From: CAVWDI01 sp046259385
Lineage (GTDB): Bacteria > Chloroflexota > Anaerolineae > Anaerolineales > UBA4823
Direction: 5' to 3'
Assembly: GCA_046259385.1 (NCBI GenBank)
Contig: JBJYWI010000195.1
Span: 1 to 5,815, forward strand
Length of the DNA: 5,815 nt
The notes under the pieces were generated by a model that saw nothing but the letters and a program-made list of their open reading frames with translations, had not been told where the DNA came from and ran no database searches. The translations under genes and the position numbers were made by a program. Shown piece by piece: positions 1-5,815 of this stretch. The stretch's first letter is position 1. Each line of letters starts with the position of its first letter.

Positions 1-319
1 ATGGTTTAGTTCTCCAGAATCTGGTTAGTTCTTTAATTAATTTCAAACCACTTCCTGACTATTTCTAATTCGCCGTTATACTGGATTGCACGCCCAGGGG
101 ATTATTGCTAACAATTTAAAATTTTGGATAATCAAAAATATATACACTCATATTTTTTCAACTTTTGTGAACAGTTTCACCCAATGATTTTTTTTCGCGA
201 TGTTCAGCTCCTTTAATCTTATAACAGCTTTTTGACAGAAAAGTCTGTTAATTTTCCATCCATTATTTTCTCACAAGCTATAAAACAATCCATTCAGTTC
301 TGATGAATTGGAAAATTAA
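1..319. other. AT-rich spacer downstream of the regulator
   Basis: No gene is supported here. Both strands are rich in stops and A/T runs. The only structured elements are the repeat copy at 72-119 and a weak inverted repeat (ACAGA/TCTGT, 235-248) with a 5-bp stem and no good T-tract. A ribosome-site-like AAAGGAG on the minus strand (about 213-219) is not followed by a usable start codon. No convincing terminator for the large gene was found. Confidence 0.6.
72..119 (+). repeat. Short dispersed repeat, left copy
   Basis: This segment matches 5628-5675 in the same orientation. It is identical at 34 of the first 41 bases, begins GCCGTTATACTG, and both copies end in TAA. Read on the plus strand, both encode a similar tail (AVILDCTPRGLLLTI here, AVILNCTPGGLWLTL in the other) followed by a stop, and several differences are silent. 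Weaker in-frame similarity (F-K-x-L-x4-F) extends about 40 bases to the left, but a TAA interrupts that frame here at 69-71. It could be a gene-tail remnant or a non-coding dispersed repeat. It lies about 200 bases past the stop of the large gene. Confidence 0.6.
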
Positions 320-3300
320 TTAATGTGGTTCTATTATTACATCCTTCCAGAACCACCATTTTTGTGGGGAGGTCGGAAATCTCCTCACCCATGGTTTCAC
401 GAGCATATTAAACCGGCCGTAGCAAAGAGGAAGTAACGGTGCATCTTCAACCAGCAAATTATCTGCTTGCTGGTACATCTTGATTCGTTCATCCTGGTCC
501 TTTGCCCGCCGTGCTGCTTCAACCAGTTGGTAGTAAAAATCATTTTGCCATTCTTTGGGTGTCCACCACTGTACACGTAAAAAGTCATCCGGATCAGGAT
601 AGTCCCCCCACCAACCTGTCAGCCACATATGTGGTTTTTCCCGAGCAATCTTTTCCGGAAAGTTCTCGATTGAAACTTCTTCCCACTTGAGCTCGATCCC
701 AAGGACTTCCAACCATTGTGCTTCCAGATATTCCCACATCAGATCATGACCGGGATCATTCCGGACAAGGCAATTTATTCGGGGAAAACGGTTAATATTA
801 GAATACCCAGACTCTAAAAGCATATGGCGAGCGCGCTCTGGATCGTAAGGCAGGCTTATCGCAGGTGAATGACCTGGCATTCCTGGCGGCACCATCCCTC
901 CTGTGGCGGGAAATACATAACCTTGCAGGGTCACTCCCGCCAGTATTTCCTTATCAACTGACAGGCAAAAAGCATGCCTAACCTGCGGGTTATCAAAAGG
1001 CGGTTTGCTTACATTGAAACCGATAAAGTCCAGAGACAACCATGGACCAGTAAGGTACTCTTCGGTATACCTCTGCTGAGCACGAGCCCATTCACTTGGA
1101 GGCAGGTAAGTGCAGAGGTCTAACTTGCCCTTATCATAATCCGCCAGCAGGCTAGTTTCCTGTGAGGTTGGCGTTGAACATTCGACTCTGGTTATATTAC
1201 CCGTAAAACGACCATGGTAGGTTGGATTGCGTTCGAGAATCATAAATTTCGAGTATTTCATATCCACCAGTTTGAAAGCCCCATTCGTAACAATTTTATC
1301 CGGATCTGTCCAGGAATCTCCATGCGCCTCAACTACATGCCTGGGAACAGGATACATGGGGATTGTAGACAGTAAGTAAGGGAAATAACTAGTTGGTCCT
1401 TCCAATTCCACATCAAGGGTATATTGATCTACAGCATTGATTCCTAATTTAGCCGAATCACTAAAATTGCCCAAATTGTAAGATCGTGCACCCTTGATGT
1501 CATACAATATTTTTGCCGCGATGTATCTTCTTGAGGGATCCAATGATCGTTTCCAAGCATATTCATAATCATATGCAGTCACCTGAATCCCGTCGCTCCA
1601 TTTAACGTCATTTCTCAGATGAAAAACGTACTTGTTACCGTCCTCCAAGACTTCCCAACTGCTGGCTCCATCCGGGACGATGCTCATATCTGGGCTCACT
1701 TCAACAAGTCCGCTAAAGAGCTGATCCTGAATTATCGCCGAAGGGTGGTCGATTGCAGTTCCTGGACTCAATCCACCTGGCTGAATGAGAGATAAACGAA
1801 GCGTTTGCGGAGGAGGGAGATCAATTGGTTCCCCGCCAGCAAGTTGCTGCCATGTTATGAAACCCTCCTGATATGCTTGGCGGGAAGATTTAAAATCGAA
1901 AGCGTGATGGTAGGTCAATCCCAGTTTCATTTGAGTGCGGGCAGCACGCTCCAGTTCTCCAGTCTTTTTCAGGATTTCTAATGCATGTTTGTAACTTCGA
2001 ATGGCTTCTTGGTTGGCGTATAAACCGCGAGCCCGATCTCCAGATTTCAGGTGATAATCAGCTGCTTTATTTATCTCTCCGGCTTGTTGATTGTGATATG
2101 CTAGGGCTTCAAAGTCATCTGGATGGAACACTTCCAGTCCATTAGCCGCCTTCAAATGCAGCTTCTTCCGGATGGACGTGCGAGTGTTTTCAACCAGTGT
2201 AGCTGGTATCAGTGCATGCACAAATGCGAATGAAATTTTTCCGTTTTCTCTATTCTTGTCTATCAATTGTGCTTGGGCCGCCAAATCCAATCCTTCGATA
2301 ACAGATTCCGCGTCCATATCACTGGCATGAGTGAGAGTTTCAAGATCGAACTTTCGCCCCAGAACTGCAGCTAACCGTAGGATATTTTGAATATGATCGG
2401 GCAGCACGCCAATACGAGCTTCGATCGCTACCCTAACATTTTGTGGGATACCAAGTTCTTCCATACTGGGACGGTGCCAGCTGCCATCCCTGTAGTACAA
2501 TTCCCCGCTTTCCACCAGCGCTTTGCACACTTCCTCGATGTAGAATGGATTGCCCTCGGTCTCGCCGTAAATGCCATCTAGGAATTCGGGGGTGATCTCC
2601 TCTGCAAACATATTCCCTAGCATTTCCTCGCATTGATCCCTGTCGAGTCTTGGTATTCTCAAATGATTAGCTAATCCTTCTCTCTGAAGGTCAAACAGCA
2701 TCTTTTGGAAGACTTGCGCTTCGACTGGAATTACGTCCCGAAATGTAGAAACCAGCATTAAACGAGCTCTGCGTGTATTCCGGGCGAGGTGCATAAGCAG
2801 GTGCAGAGTCCCACTGTCCGCCCAATGGATATCTTCTATAACAAGTAGCAAGGCTCTACTTTCAGTCAACATGGTGAAGAAAGAGGTCAGGTTTTCAAAA
2901 AGGCGGTGCTGTTCAGCTTTCGGGTCGTCAAATTTCAAACCCGGTTCGATGCCCGGGAAGCGTTTTTGAAGGTCTGGCATGAGTGAAAGCAGATCAGCCA
3001 AAACGACATTGGGGATTTCCGCCACTTGATCCGTCCAAAGGTAAATCGAGCTACGCAAGATTTGGATAAAAGGTGTGTAGGGCACTCCTCCTTCGGCGTA
3101 ACAAGCTCCTACCAGTGCCGTCCCGCCCGAGATCTGAATCTGGGTTGTGATTTCCCTAATTAGTCTCGTCTTGCCAATACCTGGCTCTCCGCTAATTAAC
3201 AATGTGCGGCCTCGATAAGAAAGTGTCTGGTTCCACAGCGCTCTGGCATCCTCCAGTTCATGGGCACGCCCAACCAGCCGTCCCCTCCCGATACGCTTGA

Positions 3301-4960
3301 GCATCGATACGTCCTCCTCGGGGGCAGCATCGCGATCGAGGACCTCAGGTGAGTCGAGCATTCTTCTTACTTCTGCCGCTGATCCAGGACGATCGTCGGG
3401 CTGTTTATTCAGCAATTCCAAGATCAAGGATTCTAGCGCTGGCGGGATGCTGGCATCTCTAGCCCGCGGCGGGACAACTGGAGCATGAATGTGCTGGGTG
3501 ATCACTGCCAGAGGGTCATCAGCATCAAAAGGTAACCCTCCAGTTACCAGTTCGTAGAGGATTACTCCCAAGGCATAAAGATCAGCCCGACCATCGAATT
3601 CCAGACCCAGAGCTACCTCTGGCGCGATATAGAACACCGTTCCAGTGATCTGACCAGCGCTGGTTATGCGCGAAGCGATCGGTCTCGCCAGTCCGAAATC
3701 GGTTAGCTTTATTGAGCCATCAGTTCTGAGGATCACGTTCTCTGGTTTTAAGTCGCGGTGCACGATTCCGTGTGTGTGCGCATAATCCAATGCATTACAT
3801 ATCTGTTGTATTACTCCTATAATATCTTCTAGGATTTTCGGTTTGTTCTCTGCCAGCGATAATCCTTCACCTCGTTCCATGACGATATAAGCTGTGCCGC
3901 CCGCCTCCCCAGCGTCATAAATGGAAATGATATTGGGGTGATTGAGTCTTGCAGCAGCTTGGGCTTCTTCCAATAAGTGTTTCCCTTCCTCAACTCCCAG
4001 CGTTCCAGCTGATACGACTTTAATAGCGACCTCTCGGTTAAGAAGAACATCATGAGCACGATAAACGATTCCGGTACCACCGCGTCCTATCTCCTCATAT
4101 AGGTAGTAACGCTCATCCACAATGTCATCTGGCCCGATTTTGAGTTTAACATCTGGTTTAACTCTTCGCGAATCCGGTTGAAAAGGGACCGGACTTAGAT
4201 CGCGTCTTTCTTTGATGGATTCGTACAATTCAATGGTCTTGCTTTCTGGAGGCAGGTGCAATTCCTCCCCCAGGAGGCGTTCGCATTCTTTGTACTGGCG
4301 CAGGGCTGCGGAGCGCTTATTTGATAGGGTATACAATTCCATCAGGTGTCGGTGAGCAGGTTCGTGTAGCTTGTCAAGAAATAACCAGCGCCGTGCATAC
4401 GCAATCGCTTCGTTGTATTTACCTTGAGTTTCAAGACCGAGTACCAATCTTTCCAATGTAGTAGACAGTTCCACTTTTAACTCTTCGGTTTGGAAGAACT
4501 GCCAGTCGTCAAATTCAGGTGAATCTGGTAATCCAAAACCTGCCATAAAGTCGCCTCGATAGAGTTCGCATGCTTTTTTAAGATCCTTTATGCACTCCGG
4601 GCAGATGTCCTCAATTGCATGGCCATGTACCCTCCAGGTATCAATAAGAACTTTAAAATGATCAATATCTAGTTGAATATTTGCTCGGTGGTCTAGATTG
4701 ATCGAATCTCTCTCAACAACTAGGAATTCACCGCTGAGTGATTTTTTGAGGATTGAAAGATTACGGCGCAGTCCTGCTCGCGCTAGTCGAGGGTCCTGAT
4801 CAGGCCAAAACAGAGCAATGAGAGCTTCACGGCTATAACTCAATTTTGTTACTGCAAGAAATGCAAGTAGAGCAGTATTCTTGCTTATATTAGGTTTAAG
4901 GGGAGTGCCGTTTAGTTTAATTTCAGGTGTACCGAGTAGTGCAATTACTAAACTAGTCAT
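320..4960 (-). CDS. Multidomain regulator: SARP/BTAD - Ser/Thr kinase - STAND ATPase - OppA-like binding domain
   Basis: Seen: residues 1-95 form a SARP/OmpR-type winged helix and about 97-250 a BTAD helical domain. Residues 284-536 are a protein kinase: glycine loop GRGGTG (292-297), VAIK Lys314, probable helix-C Glu332, HRDLKPEN (401-408), DFG (421-423), APE (446-448), Asp460 and Arg524. From about 560 to 925 lies a STAND/AAA ATPase with Walker A GEPGIGKT (591-598) and Walker B LLLVIED-IHWAD (704-715). Residues 930-1040 are TPR-like helices. Residues 1052-1546 are a full-length SBP_bac_5 domain of OppA type, with VTNGAFK, LERNPTY and LVKPWV. There is no signal peptide or membrane span, so it should be cytoplasmic. 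The ATG is the first possible start: an in-frame stop lies at 4985-4987 and a good ribosome site precedes it. Family knowledge: SARPs activate transcription, and E. coli SgrR also fuses a DNA-binding domain to an OppA-family domain. Inference: a ligand-sensing kinase/transcription factor. Targets and ligand are unknown. The domain calls are secure; the combined function is not. Confidence 0.96.
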   Translation of the reverse strand: MTSLVIALLGTPEIKLNGTPLKPNISKNTALLAFLAVTKLSYSREALIALFWPDQDPRLARAGLRRNLSILKKSLSGEFLVVERDSINLDHRANIQLDIDHFKVLIDTWRVHGHAIEDICPECIKDLKKACELYRGDFMAGFGLPDSPEFDDWQFFQTEELKVELSTTLERLVLGLETQGKYNEAIAYARRWLFLDKLHEPAHRHLMELYTLSNKRSAALRQYKECERLLGEELHLPPESKTIELYESIKERRDLSPVPFQPDSRRVKPDVKLKIGPDDIVDERYYLYEEIGRGGTGIVYRAHDVLLNREVAIKVVSAGTLGVEEGKHLLEEAQAAARLNHPNIISIYDAGEAGGTAYIVMERGEGLSLAENKPKILEDIIGVIQQICNALDYAHTHGIVHRDLKPENVILRTDGSIKLTDFGLARPIASRITSAGQITGTVFYIAPEVALGLEFDGRADLYALGVILYELVTGGLPFDADDPLAVITQHIHAPVVPPRARDASIPPALESLILELLNKQPDDRPGSAAEVRRMLDSPEVLDRDAAPEEDVSMLKRIGRGRLVGRAHELEDARALWNQTLSYRGRTLLISGEPGIGKTRLIREITTQIQISGGTALVGACYAEGGVPYTPFIQILRSSIYLWTDQVAEIPNVVLADLLSLMPDLQKRFPGIEPGLKFDDPKAEQHRLFENLTSFFTMLTESRALLLVIEDIHWADSGTLHLLMHLARNTRRARLMLVSTFRDVIPVEAQVFQKMLFDLQREGLANHLRIPRLDRDQCEEMLGNMFAEEITPEFLDGIYGETEGNPFYIEEVCKALVESGELYYRDGSWHRPSMEELGIPQNVRVAIEARIGVLPDHIQNILRLAAVLGRKFDLETLTHASDMDAESVIEGLDLAAQAQLIDKNRENGKISFAFVHALIPATLVENTRTSIRKKLHLKAANGLEVFHPDDFEALAYHNQQAGEINKAADYHLKSGDRARGLYANQEAIRSYKHALEILKKTGELERAARTQMKLGLTYHHAFDFKSSRQAYQEGFITWQQLAGGEPIDLPPPQTLRLSLIQPGGLSPGTAIDHPSAIIQDQLFSGLVEVSPDMSIVPDGASSWEVLEDGNKYVFHLRNDVKWSDGIQVTAYDYEYAWKRSLDPSRRYIAAKILYDIKGARSYNLGNFSDSAKLGINAVDQYTLDVELEGPTSYFPYLLSTIPMYPVPRHVVEAHGDSWTDPDKIVTNGAFKLVDMKYSKFMILERNPTYHGRFTGNITRVECSTPTSQETSLLADYDKGKLDLCTYLPPSEWARAQQRYTEEYLTGPWLSLDFIGFNVSKPPFDNPQVRHAFCLSVDKEILAGVTLQGYVFPATGGMVPPGMPGHSPAISLPYDPERARHMLLESGYSNINRFPRINCLVRNDPGHDLMWEYLEAQWLEVLGIELKWEEVSIENFPEKIAREKPHMWLTGWWGDYPDPDDFLRVQWWTPKEWQNDFYYQLVEAARRAKDQDERIKMYQQADNLLVEDAPLLPLCYGRFNMLVKPWVRRFPTSPQKWWFWKDVIIEPH

Positions 4961-5039
4961 TGTCCTCTCCCTACCCTTTTTTACTCACTTTGATAAAAAA
5001 CTTTTGATTTATAGCCATTTTCAACAGATAACGTACAGG
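4961..5039 (-). other. Leader between broken upstream frame and regulator start
   Basis: This 79-base AT-rich spacer separates the upstream minus-strand frame (stop at 5040-5042) from the regulator start. Apart from the ribosome binding site it holds a TATAAA on the minus strand (5008-5013) with no acceptable -35 partner. No inverted repeat or heptamer direct repeats of the kind SARPs bind were seen. The regulator could be read from an undetected promoter here or from further upstream. Confidence 0.5.
4963..4975 (-). promoter_or_regulatory. Ribosome binding site of the large regulator
   Basis: On the minus strand the sequence GGTAGGGAGAGGA lies just before the ATG at 4960. Its GGAG core is 6 bases from the start codon, a good Shine-Dalgarno match and spacing. 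With the in-frame stop at 4985-4987 and no other ATG, GTG or TTG codon between, it fixes the start of the gene. Confidence 0.8.
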
Positions 5040-5509
5040 TCATCCAGTGTGGAAATTAATTTGATAAATCACTGGTGTGATTTGCGTTATCTCAATTGGA
5101 TCTGTTCTCAAAGAATAAGCTTTTTCTTCTTCATCTTCCCCTATTATTGTTATTGGTATATCCCTGGATCTCATATCAGGAGGGATTGTCAAGTTTAAGT
5201 TTAATTTAGCAAGTTGTTCTTTTTCATTTGGCATGTATTCTTGCTCATGATCAAATATTTGACTAAGCCCATTTTGATCGTCCTCGATAATGACGGAGAG
5301 TTGGACATCTTGTCCCGGATTGATTGCATCTGGTGTTGTAAAAATATCCTCGACAAGTTCTATCTCTTTGTTATTTTCTTTTTAATGGCTTCGTTCTTCC
5401 ACTCCCGTTTAATAATAAATAAAAAGCCGAAAACAGAGATGTTCTCAGCTTCTGTAATGAAACCAGAATTGTTATTAGCCGCTGCGGTGAATTCAGTCCT
5501 GGTTGCTAC
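5040..5509 (-). pseudogene. Probable broken gene: two minus-strand frames joined by a -1 shift; beta-sandwich-like C-terminal part
   Basis: Two open minus-strand frames abut. The first (5509 down to 5363, TAG at 5360-5362) has 49 codons, with a short hydrophobic stretch (VFGFLFII) followed by a basic run. The second (5381 down to 5043, TGA at 5040-5042) has 113 codons. It includes TTPDAINPGQDVQLSVII and LNLTIPPDM, which read like strands of a small Ig-like or CARDB-like beta-sandwich. Reading -1 at an A-rich run (about 5375-5383) would fuse them. Neither frame has a usual start codon before this junction, and the first ATG of the second frame (5232-5234) would cut off roughly half of it. An ATG at about 5515 opens only six codons in a third frame. 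I favour a decayed or mis-sequenced membrane-anchored or secreted small protein. The family is not recognised, and an AT-rich non-coding region is still possible. Confidence 0.35.
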
Positions 5510-5686
5510 TCATTATACTTGGAAATGTGTGGGTCGTTGTGTCTGCAACCTATTTATTGACCATTTTCTCCCTAGCTTAGGCAAGTATTTATTGTGTTTT
5601 AAACTACTATCGAGCAATTTCAAATGTGCCGTTATACTGAACTGCACACCCGGGGGATTGTGGCTGACCTTATAATGTTTGAATAT
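5510..5686. other. AT-rich spacer upstream of the broken frame
   Basis: The only recognisable elements are the right repeat copy (5628-5675) and the palindrome TGAATATTCA at 5680-5689. No promoter with a convincing -35/-10 pair and no ribosome binding site could be assigned on either strand. Confidence 0.45.
5628..5675 (+). repeat. Short dispersed repeat, right copy
   Basis: This is the partner of the copy at 72-119, in direct orientation and about 5.56 kb away. Read on the plus strand, its frame ends CTPGGLWLTL then TAA, and that frame is open leftward to 5214. Most of that open stretch lies opposite the broken minus-strand gene and has a shadow-like composition. Read on the minus strand, both copies give SPGxAxQYNGxxEIxR, so the coding strand cannot be settled from two copies. 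This copy starts just 11 bases past the stop of the possible gene at the right edge. Confidence 0.6.
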
Positions 5687-5815
5687 TCATAAATTCAAAG
5701 CATACGAATCTTCCATAATGTTGTGATCTAATGCTTCTGATGATATTTCTTCTCGACCACAATCAACTCCTTGGTATTTAAAACCTCTTTTTGGTCGAAA
5801 AGTCTCTCTTATTTT
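5687..5815 (-). CDS. Possible C-terminal end of a hypothetical protein (partial at window edge)
   Basis: On the minus strand a frame is open from the window edge for 42 codons to a TGA at 5687-5689. The peptide contains RPKRGFKYQGVDCGREE and ends MEDSYALNL. It is soluble, charged and mixed in composition, unlike the hydrophobic, cysteine-rich shadows nearby. The start lies beyond the window and I recognise no domain. The length is short enough that chance cannot be excluded. If real, it lies upstream of, and in the same direction as, the broken frame and the large regulator. A 10-base palindrome (5680-5689) overlaps its stop codon. Confidence 0.35.
   Translation of the reverse strand, partial: KIRETFRPKRGFKYQGVDCGREEISSEALDHNIMEDSYALNL

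Noticed and set aside
200..225. AAAGGAG on the minus strand as a ribosome site for a small gene downstream
   Set aside because: No start codon follows at a suitable distance, and all frames close within about a dozen codons.
234..249. Inverted repeat that could be a terminator of the large gene
   Set aside because: The stem is only 5 bp, A/T-rich, and has no strong T-tract on the minus-strand side.
3829..4080. Minus-strand 83-codon frame within the kinase region
   Set aside because: It is an out-of-frame shadow of the kinase coding sequence, whose true frame is motif-complete.
320..4960. Artificial fusion of several genes by assembly
   Set aside because: The frame is continuous with no stops, and the linkers have ordinary composition. 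Each module is complete at its borders and the OppA domain ends naturally at the stop. It cannot be fully excluded without reads.
5008..5013. TATAAA as a -10 box for the regulator
   Set aside because: No acceptable -35 hexamer lies 16-18 bases upstream, and such hexamers are common in AT-rich sequence.
4881..5198. Plus-strand 105-codon frame
   Set aside because: It overlaps the start of the regulator and its leader in antisense. It has low-complexity hydrophobic composition and no ribosome site.
5214..5675. Plus-strand 153-codon frame starting with TTG
   Set aside because: It lies opposite the more protein-like minus-strand frames. It is rich in Phe, Cys and Leu as antisense shadows often are, and has no close ribosome site. 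Only its last 15 or so codons have independent support, through the repeat copy.

Overview
The window is dominated by one very large minus-strand gene (320-4960, 1546 codons) that fuses six modules in a single open frame. In order they are a SARP/OmpR-type winged-helix DNA-binding domain, a BTAD helical domain, a complete Ser/Thr protein kinase, a STAND-class AAA ATPase, a short TPR-like helical segment, and a full-length OppA-type oligopeptide-binding domain (SBP_bac_5). There is no signal peptide or membrane segment, so the whole protein should be cytoplasmic. I read it as a one-polypeptide signalling regulator: the OppA-like end would bind a ligand, the ATPase and kinase would process the signal, and the N-terminus would bind DNA. 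The domain calls rest on visible motifs; the signalling logic is inference.

The organism is probably a bacterium of the Chloroflexota, perhaps Anaerolineae, where SARP/BTAD proteins and large kinase-ATPase fusions are common. The gene has mid-range GC and sits between clearly AT-rich spacers. The assignment rests on domain style only; there is no rRNA or other marker in the window.

Layout, left to right: 1-319 is an AT-rich spacer downstream of the large gene, holding one copy of a short repeat (72-119). 320-4960 is the regulator, with a strong ribosome binding site at 4963-4975. 4961-5039 is its short leader. 5040-5509 carries what looks like a broken minus-strand gene, two open frames joined by a -1 shift at an A-rich run, whose second part resembles a small beta-sandwich domain. 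5510-5686 is spacer with the second copy of the repeat (5628-5675). 5687-5815 is an open minus-strand frame running off the window edge, possibly the C-terminus of another gene.

All plausible genes point the same way (minus). No transporter permease or ATPase genes accompany the OppA-like domain here, which fits a sensory rather than a transport role. No tRNA, rRNA, CRISPR array, transposase or convincing terminator was seen.
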